Of a stretch of DNA of 64,000 nt, positions 1 to 8,735 are shown in pieces. Source of the stretch: Isosphaeraceae bacterium EP7 (GTDB lineage Bacteria; Planctomycetota; Planctomycetia; Isosphaerales; Isosphaeraceae); the NCBI GenBank assembly GCA_038400315.1, contig CP151667.1, positions 186,001-250,000 of the forward strand, read 5' to 3'. A program made the position numbers and the translations under genes. Numbering within the stretch: position 1 is the first letter of the stretch; the number at the start of each line of letters is the position of its first letter. The notes under the pieces were generated by a model, which saw only the letters and a list, made by a program, of their open reading frames with translations, made no database searches and was not told where the DNA came from.

Positions 1-79
1 AAAGTGTATGAAGCTGACCCACATCCGGTAATAAGACTTGTGGGCCAAGATTCGCCACCCGCCGTGAAGAGGCTGTCGC

Positions 80-1486
80 ATGGAGGCGAGGTTCCTGAAG
101 GCTCTACCAGTCAAGGAGTTGCAATCTCTCTTCGCCCATGGAGCGATGGGCAGCCGCTCGGACGCAGAGCTGCTGGGAATCTTCGTATCAAAGCCTGACG
201 AGGTCGTCTTCGAGGCGATAATCCGCCGCCACGGGCCGATGGTCTGGGGCGTCTGTCGCAGAGTCCTCCGGGACCATCACGACGCCGAGGACGCATTCCA
301 GGCCACGTTCCTCGTCCTGGCCCGCAAGGCAGCTTCCATCACACCTCGGGAGAAGCTCGGCAACTGGCTCTACGGCGTGGCATACCAGACAGCCAGGAAG
401 GCGAGAGCGACGACGTCAAATCGCAAGGCTATGGAGAAGCAGGTGCCGGACATGCCGGAGCCCGTAGCGGACCGAGAGGGCCGCCGGGACGACTTGCTCC
501 CGCTACTGGACCAGGAGTTGAGCCGCCTGCCCAAGAAATACCGCCTGCCCATCGTGCTCTGCGACCTGGAGGGCAAGACCCACAAGCAGGCGGCCGAGCA
601 GCTCGGCTGGCCCATCGGGACGGTCTCTGGGCGACTGTCAAGGGGCAGGACGATGCTGGGCGAGCGGTTGACTCGGCGTGGGTTCACGCTCGCTGGTGGC
701 TCGTTGGCGATGGCATTGTTGCAGGGTTCGGCATCGGCCGGCATCGGCATGCCGACCCGATTGTTCGGTTCCACGGCTCGGGCCGCAAGCCTGTTCGCAG
801 CGGGAGCGGAGCCGGCGGGGATGGTCTCTGCCGGGGTCGCTGCCCTGACGAGGGAGGTGTTGAAGATGATGCTCCTGTCTAAGCTGAAGGTCGCCACGCT
901 GCTGTTCCTGGTCCTCACCGGCACCGGCCTTATCTGGAACGGCTCCAGAGCAGCCGGGGCGGGACCTTCCCCGGCCCCCACTAGGCCGGATACGCCTACA
1001 GATGTAGGTCCTAATCGAGCCGTCGAAGCGGCGAAGTCGCCCGTAACCGAGTTGGAAGGGACGTGGGTCCTCGTGTCCATCGAGAGGGAAGGCAAAACGG
1101 AGGGGTTTGAACAGGGCGGTCCCATGTCCATGACGTTGACGTTCAGGGGGGACCATTACGAGGTGCGAGAACAGAAGGTGACCCCAGGAAATCGGGAGGT
1201 CCATACCGAGACGGGCCGTTTCATTGTGGATGAATTCGACGGCCTCAAGGCGGTCACAATGGTCCCCCCGGACGGCAAGCGGGCTGGCGTCGTGCTCGCC
1301 CTCTACAGGATGGGGGACGGCATGCTCAAGCTTTGCGGCCCCCCCAGCGGCAGCGGGGACCGACCTCAGTCATTCGACTCCGACGAGAAACGCTACATCG
1401 AAACCTTTAAGCGTGGCGAGGGTGGCGAGACAAGTCCTCTCGGTCCGCAAGGCTCTAGCGAGACTTCCGTCCGGTCGGGCAAGTAA
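80..1486 (+). CDS. ECF sigma factor fused to a membrane-anchored TIGR03067-like domain
   Basis: A 468-residue protein. The N-terminal half (about residues 25-200) is an ECF-type RNA polymerase sigma factor: region 2 contains DAEDAFQATFLVLARKA and region 4 contains LPIVLCDLEGKTHKQAAEQL followed by GWPIGTVSGRLSRGR, a DNA-binding helix-turn-helix. A hydrophobic segment LKVATLLFLVLTGTGLIW (about 270-290) would span the membrane. The C-terminal part begins ELEGTWVLVSIEREG and resembles the planctomycete TIGR03067 domain. Known for the family: planctomycete ECF factors often carry such C-terminal extensions and lack a separate anti-sigma factor. Inference: the extension tethers or senses and so controls the sigma domain. 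The ATG at 80 follows a purine-rich gaagagg. No anti-sigma gene is adjacent. Confidence 0.9.
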   Translation: MEARFLKALPVKELQSLFAHGAMGSRSDAELLGIFVSKPDEVVFEAIIRRHGPMVWGVCRRVLRDHHDAEDAFQATFLVLARKAASITPREKLGNWLYGVAYQTARKARATTSNRKAMEKQVPDMPEPVADREGRRDDLLPLLDQELSRLPKKYRLPIVLCDLEGKTHKQAAEQLGWPIGTVSGRLSRGRTMLGERLTRRGFTLAGGSLAMALLQGSASAGIGMPTRLFGSTARAASLFAAGAEPAGMVSAGVAALTREVLKMMLLSKLKVATLLFLVLTGTGLIWNGSRAAGAGPSPAPTRPDTPTDVGPNRAVEAAKSPVTELEGTWVLVSIEREGKTEGFEQGGPMSMTLTFRGDHYEVREQKVTPGNREVHTETGRFIVDEFDGLKAVTMVPPDGKRAGVVLALYRMGDGMLKLCGPPSGSGDRPQSFDSDEKRYIETFKRGEGGETSPLGPQGSSETSVRSGK

Positions 1487-1526
1487 CCCGCAAAGTGATG
1501 CGGGGGCTTAGACCACGTTGGTTAGC

Positions 1527-1560
1527 AGGCCCCTAGGCCGTCACCGACGGCTCGGGGGCT
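1527..1560. terminator. Hairpin downstream of the sigma-factor gene
   Basis: Inverted arms around 1527-1542 and 1546-1560 form a GC-rich stem (inner part GCCGTC-acc-GACGGC). There is no clear T-run, so it may be a transcript-end stabiliser rather than a classical intrinsic terminator. Confidence 0.4.
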
Positions 1561-2046
1561 TCGTCGTCGACAATTTATGCCCAAATAATGGAACGGAACG
1601 TAAAGGGCATTATGGGCTCGTTGCCTTTCCAGATCGCCAAAACTCATCTCGGATGGCGGGTCTTGACACTCTGCTTTCGGAATCCGATCGGGAGAAGGCA
1701 TTCAGGACGTTTCTGTCCATGTTGCCCGGTCATGTGGGAACATCCCGAAACCGACCGGATTCTGTTGGCGAATTTGGCCGGTTCGTCAGTGATCGCGGGC
1801 TTTCAAGGTCCCCTCTTTCCAAGACTCAGGTCGATACGTTTCGTTGGGAATTCGCCGACAGAGTCGTGCAGTCATCGGGCCCGACCGAAGAAAGTTTGGA
1901 AAATTCCCAAGAAAGTAGGGAGGGAACGGCCGTTTTTTCAGATTGTTCTTGATAGGGGCCTCGATTGCGCGACGTCGCGCACGGGGGCCAACGCCACGCC
2001 GGCGACATCTTGAACCGACCGACTTTGAAAGGCGCGACGACGCACC
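1561..2046. other. Intergenic, no convincing gene
   Basis: Open frames here lack family resemblance and consistent codon bias. The last 15 bases (gcgacgacgcacc before the ATG) resemble the same position upstream of the paralogous gene starting at 25523, so the leader of this gene family is conserved. Confidence 0.5.
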
Positions 2047-3195
2047 ATGGATACTCCCACGACGAGCCAGAAGCGGATTGACGCCAACCGACGCAATGCG
2101 ATGCGCAGCACCGGGCCTCGGACCGTCGAGGGGAAAGAGAAATCGCGGCGGAATCGCCTGGTTCATGGGTTGTCGGGCGCGGGTGTCGTGTTGCCGCAGG
2201 ATCAAGAGCAGGCGGCGCGGGAGCGGGCCGAGCAGTGGAATTCGTCGCTGCGGCCGATCAATGCGTTCGAGATGAGCCTGGTCGAGACGATCGCCGTGGA
2301 GAGCCTTCGCATCGAGCGTTGCCGGGTTGAGGAGCGGCTCGCCCGCGACAACCGAGGCCGTCGCGCCGTCAGTTGCTGGGGCGACGAGCGGAAGGCCGAG
2401 ACGGCACGGATCGCCCGCGGTCTGGCGAACAGGCCCGCGGAAGTTGCGGCCAGGCTCAGCATCAATGCTCCTGGATGCGACTGGATGATCGATCGCTGGC
2501 GTGCGCTGGGCGTGGCGCTGGACAAAAATGGGACGTGGACTGATGAGCAAGTGACGCTCGCCCTGGACCTGCTCGGCATTGATAGCACACTGCGCGAACT
2601 GCACACGCCGCTCGATCCCGCCGATGGTTCCAGCACGCTCGACCATCGCCAGGAGCTGATCGACGACCAGCTCGAGACGTTGCTCGGGCGCAAGGATTCA
2701 GGCCTCGACGACATCGAGGAGGACGAGCGCGAGGCCGCGATCCTGGGATTCTCGACGGGCGACGACCGCGTCCTGGTCCTGCTGCGTCGCTACGAGACCG
2801 CCAGCTTCCGCCGCATGAAGTGGGCCCTCGACCTGATGCACAAGGGTCGATCCCGGCCCAACAACCCGGTCCCCGACCCCAAGTGGGACGATGACGCCCC
2901 CGCCTCGCGGAGCCCGTACACGACCGGCGAGGAGGTCGAGCGGAACCGGCTCGCCAAGGAGAAGTTCGATGCCGAGCGCAGCCTGCCCGCCCACGCATCG
3001 ACCGACGCGAGGCTGATCCCCGTGCAACCGCGACTGGTCAACTTGCTACGGAACGAACCCAACGCGAAGCTTGCCAGCCCGCCGCCCGCGACCTCGTCTC
3101 GCCCCCGTATCGAGGCCCGCCAGGCCGCCAGACACAACGCCCGCCTCCTCCGCGAACTCCCCGGGCGACGCCGCCCCGCCCGCATCGCCGCCTGA
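2047..3195 (+). CDS. STGPRT-motif basic protein of unknown function (copy 1)
   Basis: A 382-residue protein with no domain I can name. The N-terminus is a basic block: RIDANRRNAMRSTGPRT, then GKEKSRRNRLVHGL. It is followed by the phrase WNSSLRPINAFEMSLVETIA and a long helical, charged body that ends in a basic tail rich in Arg and Ala. A paralog lies at 24300-25523 on the opposite strand and shares the N-terminal block, the WNSSLRP phrase, LALDLLGI and the VLLRRYETAS segment. Similar N-terminal blocks occur in many planctomycete and acidobacterial hypothetical proteins (recalled, not searched). Basic character suggests nucleic-acid binding, but this is inference. The ATG is preceded by aaagg. 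Confidence 0.75.
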   Translation: MDTPTTSQKRIDANRRNAMRSTGPRTVEGKEKSRRNRLVHGLSGAGVVLPQDQEQAARERAEQWNSSLRPINAFEMSLVETIAVESLRIERCRVEERLARDNRGRRAVSCWGDERKAETARIARGLANRPAEVAARLSINAPGCDWMIDRWRALGVALDKNGTWTDEQVTLALDLLGIDSTLRELHTPLDPADGSSTLDHRQELIDDQLETLLGRKDSGLDDIEEDEREAAILGFSTGDDRVLVLLRRYETASFRRMKWALDLMHKGRSRPNNPVPDPKWDDDAPASRSPYTTGEEVERNRLAKEKFDAERSLPAHASTDARLIPVQPRLVNLLRNEPNAKLASPPPATSSRPRIEARQAARHNARLLRELPGRRRPARIAA

Positions 3196-3431
3196 TTCTG
3201 ACGATCCGCCCGTTCATCGAGCGGTTCTCGGTTGACCGTATCACGCCGGAAAAGGGGACGGGCCCCTGCGCTTTGCCGCGGAGCCGGCCCCGTATCCTCG
3301 GCCGCGCCCAACAAGCGGAAACCGCTCCGAGGGGCATTGACGGTCCCCAACGGGTCGCTGATTTGTTATTTTGAACGGCCCGGGGCGCCCGATGGTGGGC
3401 GCCGTCGACGCACCATCGCGGGAGCCGATTC

Positions 3432-5153
3432 GTGACCTGGAACGCACTCTTACGCCCCGGCCACGGCCTCCTGGCCGCGCTGCTGGCCTCCGTCATGCTG
3501 GGCGGCCCGGCCCTGGCCGACGACCCGATCAAGCAGATGCAGGCCGACTATTCCAAGAACAAGGCGCAGAAGGCCAAGCGGGCCTATCACTTCGGCTCGC
3601 AAGGGGCCGGCGACGTCTTCTCCAACCACGGCAGCCACAGCAACCGCCTGATCCCCGTCTACACGTTCGGCTCGAAAGTCGACCTCGCCGCCGTCACCGG
3701 CAAGAACAGCGTCTATCGCGACGAGGCCAGGCTTCGCAAGCTCTACGGCTTCTTGCCGGTCAATACCCTGAACCCCGACGCCGAGTACGCCGACCAGGCC
3801 GACCTCTACAAGGTGCAGATGGACGCCGCCGACGCGGGGGTCAAGCACCTGTTCGTCGTCTGGTTCGACGGCATGGACTGGCCCGCCACCCAGGCCGCCG
3901 CCGTGGCCAAGAGCGGCGAGGTCTATCACGAAGGCAAGGGCAAAGGCCTCGTCTTCCAGGATTTCGACGCCAAGGGGACGGCCAAGTATGGCTATTACGT
4001 CACCAGCCCGACGCACGACAAGAACGCGACGGACGTCGACGCCCAGACCCTGACCATCCCCGAGGGGAGCTTGCTCGGCGGCTATGACTGGATGATCGCC
4101 GGCCCCAACCCCTGGACCCTCGGGCCGCTCGACGCCCCCGGCTACCTGAAGGGACAGGGCGCCACGGCCCAAGACCTGGCCGGCGTCGCCAAGGTGGGCC
4201 GCGTGATCCACGCCTACACCGACAGCTCGACCAGCGCCGCCGAGTTCGCCACGGGCGTCAAGTCTTACAACAACGGCGTGAACGTGGCCGAAGATGGCCG
4301 CTTCCTCGAGACCGCCTTCCAGAAGCTCCAGAGCAAGGGCTGGAAGGTCGGGACCGTCACCAGCGTCCCGTTCCCCCACGCCAGCCCCGCGGCTATGTAC
4401 GCCCACAATGTCGACCGCGACGACTACCAGGACCTGGCCCGCGACATGCTGGGCCTGCCCGGAATTGCCCAGGAGACGGGCAAGGAGCCGCTGCTGCCGG
4501 GCCTCGACGTGGTCATCGGCACCGGCTTCAACCAGCCGGTCACCGAGAAGACCGCCGCCAGCCAGGGCAAGAATACCCTGCCGGGCAATCTGTTCATCGC
4601 CGACGCCGACCTGAAGGCGATCGATGCCCGGAACGGCGGCAACTACGTCGTCACCACCACCGAGTCGGGTGCCAACGGCGCGAAGGCCCTGATGGACGCG
4701 GCGACCAAGGCCGCCGCCGACAAGAAGCGTCTCTTCGGCCTTTACGGCAACAAGGGATTCGGCCACCTGCCCTACCGCACGGCCGACGGCGGCTTCGACC
4801 CCTCGCCGGGCGTCGGCGGCAAGGCCGAGGTTTACACCCCCGCCGACCTGGACGAGAACCCGACCCTCGCCGACATGACCCGCGCCGCCCTCGTCCCCCT
4901 GACCGCCGAGCCGGGCAAGCCCTTCGCCCTGTTCGTCGAGGCCGGTGACGTCGACTGGGGCCTGCACGATAATAACCTCGACACCGCCATCGGCGCCGTC
5001 ATCAGCGGCGACCACGCCATCCGCGCGATCATCGACTGGGTCGAGAAGAACAGTAACTGGGACGACTCCGCCATGATCATCTCCTCCGACCACGGCCACT
5101 ACCTCGTCATCGACGACCTGAAAGCCATCGCCGGGACCGCCAAGGGCGACTGA
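3432..5153 (+). CDS. Exported alkaline phosphatase family protein (PhoA-like)
   Basis: A 573-residue protein with a signal peptide (hydrophobic stretch LLAALLASVMLGGPALA, cleavage near residue 30). It carries the PhoA-type active-site phrase TDSSTSAAEFATGVKSYNNG, in which Ser265 after Asp264 corresponds to the phosphoserine nucleophile. Later come VEAGDVDWGLHDNN and the C-terminal metal-binding SSDHGHY. Family knowledge: these enzymes hydrolyse phosphate monoesters in the periplasm using two zinc ions and a magnesium ion. The start is GTG with gggag seven bases upstream; no better ATG precedes the signal peptide. No Pho-regulon neighbour is visible, so phosphate control is untested. Substrate could be something other than a simple monoester. 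Confidence 0.85.
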   Translation: MTWNALLRPGHGLLAALLASVMLGGPALADDPIKQMQADYSKNKAQKAKRAYHFGSQGAGDVFSNHGSHSNRLIPVYTFGSKVDLAAVTGKNSVYRDEARLRKLYGFLPVNTLNPDAEYADQADLYKVQMDAADAGVKHLFVVWFDGMDWPATQAAAVAKSGEVYHEGKGKGLVFQDFDAKGTAKYGYYVTSPTHDKNATDVDAQTLTIPEGSLLGGYDWMIAGPNPWTLGPLDAPGYLKGQGATAQDLAGVAKVGRVIHAYTDSSTSAAEFATGVKSYNNGVNVAEDGRFLETAFQKLQSKGWKVGTVTSVPFPHASPAAMYAHNVDRDDYQDLARDMLGLPGIAQETGKEPLLPGLDVVIGTGFNQPVTEKTAASQGKNTLPGNLFIADADLKAIDARNGGNYVVTTTESGANGAKALMDAATKAAADKKRLFGLYGNKGFGHLPYRTADGGFDPSPGVGGKAEVYTPADLDENPTLADMTRAALVPLTAEPGKPFALFVEAGDVDWGLHDNNLDTAIGAVISGDHAIRAIIDWVEKNSNWDDSAMIISSDHGHYLVIDDLKAIAGTAKGD

Positions 5154-5246
5154 CCCACGCCCCGCGGCGGAGGCCCCCAATCCCGGCGCCTCCGCCGCGA
5201 ATTCCCGTCGACCACGTCAACCGAAGGACTGGACTGGAGGCCGCAC

Positions 5247-5453
5247 ATGGACGAGACGACGAACGAGCTGGCCGACCTGATCGGCGAATTCATGGCGCTC
5301 GCCCTCCAGGGGGAGTCGCGCAAGGAGCTCGAAGCCCAGGCCCTGGAGCTGGGCCTTCCCTACGACCAGCTCATCACCATGAGCCTCACCCAGCTCATCG
5401 TCGGCCGCTTCCAGGTGTTGCCCGCCGCGCCCGAAGGTGCGGACGAGCCCTGA
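5247..5453 (+). CDS. Small acidic hypothetical protein
   Basis: A 68-residue protein, acidic and predicted helical, containing ETTNELADLIGEFMALAL and ending in a Pro/Ala-rich tail. I do not recognise a family. A strong ribosome site GGAGG sits six bases before the ATG, and it lies 93 bases after the phosphatase gene on the same strand, so co-transcription is possible. Confidence 0.65.
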   Translation: MDETTNELADLIGEFMALALQGESRKELEAQALELGLPYDQLITMSLTQLIVGRFQVLPAAPEGADEP

Positions 5454-5728
5454 GCCGCCCCCGTCGCCCGTCCGGCTCGCCCGGTCTGGCCTTCACGAAA
5501 CCTTCCGGGATGCCTCGGCGCCCGGTCCCCCGGTGTTCCAGGGCTTTGTTGGTGACGCGTCGGAGGAGCATCGTCCGTAGAATATCTAGCCGGTGCGCGT
5601 CGATGGCCGCCCGGCCGCCGCGTTGTTCCGGCGGATCTCCGGCCCAAAGCTAGAGTTCCGTCCATTGTTTGGCCCGCTTGTGGCCTCCGACCAACCCTTT
5701 CCCCCCCGAAAGGCAGCGAGAGATTTCC

Positions 5729-7999
5729 ATGACTACGACGACGAGGAATGCTCACTCACCCCCCACGGCGCCCCGAGATTTCATGGCCGGCCTGGTCGTG
5801 TTTCTCGTGGCGCTCCCGCTCTGCCTGGGCATGGCCCTGGCGTCCAATGCCCCCTTGTTCTCGGGCGTCGTCGCCGGCGTGATCGGCGGCGTGCTGGTCG
5901 GCCTGCTCAGCGGGTCGCATTCCAGCGTCAGCGGGCCCGGCAACACGATGATGGCCATCGTGGCGGCCCAGATCCTGGCCCTCGGGTCGTTCCGCGCGTT
6001 CCTGCTGGCGGTGCTCATCGCGGGGCTCATCCAGATCGCCCTGGGCGTGGTCCGCGCGGGGTTCATCGCGGCGTTCGTCCCTTCCAGCGTGATCAAGGGG
6101 CTGCTGGCGGCCGTCGGCATCATCCTGACCCTGAAGCAGATCCCGCACGTGCTGGGGCACGACCCCGACCCCGAAGGCGACATGTCCTTCTTCCAGACGG
6201 ACAAGGCCAACACCTTCACCGAGATCGTCCGCACGCTCTGGGATATCCAGCCGGGCGCCGCGGCGGTCGGCCTCTCGTCGCTGCTGTTGCTGGTGCTCTG
6301 GGACGTCTGGAAGCCCCTGAAGCGGTCGGGCCTGCCCGCGGCGCTCGCCGTGGTGCTGATGGGCGTCGGCATGAGCCTGCTGTTCAAGTGGATCGGCGGC
6401 GGCTGGGCCATCTCGTCCAGCCACCTGGTCCAGGTGCCGGTGCCCGAGGACTTCAAGGGCTTCCTGGCTCTGCTACAGAGCCCGGACTTCTCGCAGTGGA
6501 GCAACCCCGGGGTTTACACCGCGGCGCTGACAATCGCGGCCGTGGCCTCGCTGGAGACGCTCCTGAACCTGGAAGCGGCCGACAAGATCGACCCGCAGCA
6601 GCGGACCTCGCCCCCCAGCCGAGAGCTGGTCGCGCAGGGCGTGGGCAACGTGGTCGCCGGGCTCATCGGCGGCATCCCGATCTCGTCGGCCATCGTGCGC
6701 AGCTCGGTGAACCTCAACGCGGGCGCCGCGACGAAGCTGTCGACGATCGTCCACGGCACTTTGCTGCTGGTCAGCGTGATGTTCCTGCCGGCTTATCTGA
6801 ACATGATCCCGCTGGCTTGCCTGGCGGCGATCCTGCTGGTCACCGGCCTGAAGCTGGTCAGCCCCGCCCTGATCCGCCAGATGTGGGACGTCGGCCGCCA
6901 GCAGTTCATCCCGTTCGCGTTGACGGTCGTCTCGATCGTGCTGACCGACCTGCTCACCGGCATCCTGATCGGCCTGGGCGCCAGCATCGCGTTCATCCTG
7001 GACAGCAACGTCAGGAGGCCGCTGAGACGCGTCGTGGAGAAGCACCTCGGCGGCGATGTCGTCCATATCGAACTGGCCAACCAGGTCAGCTTCCTGAATC
7101 GGGCCGTGCTCGATAAGACCCTCGACGAGATCCCCCGCGGCGGTCAGGTGCTGCTCGATGCCCGGACGACCGACTACATCGACCCGGACGTCCTGGCCCT
7201 GATCCGCGACTTCAAGGACAAGAAGGCGCCCGCGCGTGGGATCGAGGTCAGCCTGCTGGGCTTCCGCAGGCGGTACCTGCTCGAGGACCAGACGCAATAC
7301 GTCGACTACTCGACCCGCGAGATCCAGAGCGCCGTGACCCCCGCCCAGGTGCTCGAGATCCTCAGGGAAGGGCACGACCGGTTCCGCAGCGGCCACCGGC
7401 TGACCCGCGACTTCAACAGGGTCGTCACCGCGACGGCGCGAGGGCAGCACCCGCTGGCCGTCGTCCTCGGCTGCATCGACTCCAGGACCCCCGCCGAGCT
7501 GATCTTCGACCTGGGCATGGGCGACATCTTCACCGTCCGCGTCGCCGGCAACATCTCCAGCCGGAAGGTCCTGGGCAGCGTCGAGTACGGCACGGGCGTC
7601 GCCGGCGCCAAGCTCGTCCTGGTCCTGGGGCACACCCGCTGCGGGGCCGTCACCGCGGCCGTCGACCTGATGAACTCGACCCGATCGCCCGCCGAGGTCA
7701 CCGGCTGCCAGCACATCGGCCAGATCGTCGGCGACATTCAGAAGGCGATCGACCCGGACGACACCCGCGACATCGCCAGGCTCTCGCCCCAGGAGAAGGT
7801 GGAGTACACCAACGACGTCGCCCGCCGCAACGTCGCGAGGGTGGTGGAGGAGCTGCCCAACCAGAGCGAGACCCTTCGCGCCCTGGTCAACGAGGGCAAG
7901 ATTGCCATCGTCGGGGCCATGTACGACGTCGCCTCCGGCGACATGGAGTTCCTGCCCGGCTCCGTCGGCGCCCCCTGCGAGGTCGCCGCGAGCGTCTGA
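5729..7999 (+). CDS. SulP-family anion transporter fused to STAS-like and beta-carbonic anhydrase domains
   Basis: A 756-residue fusion. Residues about 12-430 form a SulP permease with repeated hydrophobic segments and phrases such as LPLCLGMALASNAPLFSG and GSHSSVSGPGNTMM. A STAS-like segment follows (about 440-545: VHIELANQVSFLNRAVLDK). Residues about 560-750 are a beta-carbonic anhydrase: Cys582 with Asp584 and Arg586 in GCIDSRTPAE, and His635 and Cys638 in LGHTRCGAV, as expected for zinc ligation and the Asp-Arg dyad. Family knowledge: SulP-CA fusions are thought to move bicarbonate and interconvert it with CO2. The upstream ATG of the open frame (5669) adds a segment unlike SulP proteins; ATG 5729 follows gcgagag and gives a normal SulP N-terminus. 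Confidence 0.93.
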   Translation: MTTTTRNAHSPPTAPRDFMAGLVVFLVALPLCLGMALASNAPLFSGVVAGVIGGVLVGLLSGSHSSVSGPGNTMMAIVAAQILALGSFRAFLLAVLIAGLIQIALGVVRAGFIAAFVPSSVIKGLLAAVGIILTLKQIPHVLGHDPDPEGDMSFFQTDKANTFTEIVRTLWDIQPGAAAVGLSSLLLLVLWDVWKPLKRSGLPAALAVVLMGVGMSLLFKWIGGGWAISSSHLVQVPVPEDFKGFLALLQSPDFSQWSNPGVYTAALTIAAVASLETLLNLEAADKIDPQQRTSPPSRELVAQGVGNVVAGLIGGIPISSAIVRSSVNLNAGAATKLSTIVHGTLLLVSVMFLPAYLNMIPLACLAAILLVTGLKLVSPALIRQMWDVGRQQFIPFALTVVSIVLTDLLTGILIGLGASIAFILDSNVRRPLRRVVEKHLGGDVVHIELANQVSFLNRAVLDKTLDEIPRGGQVLLDARTTDYIDPDVLALIRDFKDKKAPARGIEVSLLGFRRRYLLEDQTQYVDYSTREIQSAVTPAQVLEILREGHDRFRSGHRLTRDFNRVVTATARGQHPLAVVLGCIDSRTPAELIFDLGMGDIFTVRVAGNISSRKVLGSVEYGTGVAGAKLVLVLGHTRCGAVTAAVDLMNSTRSPAEVTGCQHIGQIVGDIQKAIDPDDTRDIARLSPQEKVEYTNDVARRNVARVVEELPNQSETLRALVNEGKIAIVGAMYDVASGDMEFLPGSVGAPCEVAASV

Positions 8000-8007
8000 G
8001 TCTTCGG

Positions 8008-8047
8008 CCGACGCGATCCCCCCGCCACACGCGGGGGATCGCGTCGG
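8008..8047 (+). terminator. Strong hairpin after the SulP-CA gene
   Basis: CCGACGCGATCCCCC and its reverse complement form a 15-bp perfect stem with a loop of about 10 bases, starting 9 bases after the stop codon. No T-run follows. Confidence 0.6.
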
Positions 8048-8097
8048 ACAATTCAGGGGACGACCCGTACTCGCGGGACCGGAGTTCCGGCATCATC
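8033..8097 (-). repeat. Relic duplicate of the asnB 3' end (left copy)
   Basis: Matches 8670-8735. The core 8065-8097 agrees with 8703-8735 at 30 of 33 bases. Read on the minus strand it still encodes a degenerate AsnB C-terminus (MMPELRSREYGS against MMLELWFREYGS). Confidence 0.8.
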
Positions 8098-8331
8098 GCC
8101 GAGATCGAATTCGGAAGGGCTTCGCAGCCGAAATCGAGGCTCGTTCACGCTTCCGCCGGCCCCGGACACTTCCCCTGCGAATTTGTGAGGTCGCTTCTTT
8201 TCGTCGGGACCATAGGCTTCGTCAAAAGCAAGGCATACTCTCCGATAAAACAAAAATATTTGAATCGTCGAAAATAAAACGATGGAGATGATTGCCACGA
8301 AAATCATCTGGCATTTCAGGCTGAATTTCAA
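8053..8331 (-). CDS. Possible small membrane protein in AT-rich islet
   Basis: A 92-residue open frame with one clear hydrophobic helix near the N-terminus (MIFVAIISIVLFSTIQIFLF), then a charged segment. The C-terminus runs out of frame into the asnB relic, which suggests the present stop is accidental. Start is TTG (8331) or the ATG eight codons later; a gaaggg lies about 12 bases before the TTG. No recognised family. Confidence 0.4.
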   Translation of the reverse strand: MKFSLKCQMIFVAIISIVLFSTIQIFLFYRRVCLAFDEAYGPDEKKRPHKFAGEVSGAGGSVNEPRFRLRSPSEFDLGDDAGTPVPRVRVVP

Positions 8332-8385
8332 CGTTGTCGCGCCCTTCTCATTTCAAATCAGGAATTGCCTCGTTAGGAAGTAGAA

Positions 8386-8598
8386 ATGGCGATCCTGCTT
8401 GGGAATCTCGTGTCGTTGATCGGAATCATATTCTATGTGCTGGGTTGCATTTACTGGATCATTTTCTTCACTTGTCGTCATAGGGCATTCATGCTGCGTA
8501 GGCGTAAGTTCTGGGATCTTTTCGGCAATCTGATCTTTGTGGGGATGGTTGTGTTCGCCGTCGGGAGAGTCATTGCGACGATGAAAGGCCCCCGTTGA
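8386..8598 (+). CDS. Small two-helix membrane protein
   Basis: A 70-residue protein with two hydrophobic stretches (about residues 3-28 and 48-65) joined by a basic loop CRHRAFMLRRRKF. A ribosome site aggaag lies 6 bases before the ATG. It sits in an AT-rich islet between the two copies of the asnB 3' end. Not assigned to any family I know. Confidence 0.6.
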   Translation: MAILLGNLVSLIGIIFYVLGCIYWIIFFTCRHRAFMLRRRKFWDLFGNLIFVGMVVFAVGRVIATMKGPR

Positions 8599-8669
8599 GG
8601 AGATTGGCGACGAGATACCATCGGGGCGAACCCGTGTCGCCGCAACGCCTGTCCGGGCAGGTCGGACCG

Positions 8670-8735
8670 GGGGGATCGCTTCGGGTTCCTCAGCGGGCTG
8701 AGCCGTACTCGCGGAACCAGAGTTCCAGCATCATC
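8670..8735 (-). repeat. asnB 3' end and flank, duplicated at 8033-8097 (right copy)
   Basis: Contains the last codons and stop of the intact asnB. It is a direct repeat of the left copy; outside the 33-bp core the match falls to roughly two thirds, with one indel. Confidence 0.8.

Noticed and set aside
1588-2013. 141-codon plus-strand open frame
   Set aside because: No ribosome site, no family resemblance and overlapping frames of equal quality.
3450-5180. 576-codon minus-strand open frame
   Set aside because: Antisense shadow of the phosphatase gene; the plus strand has signal peptide and active-site motifs.
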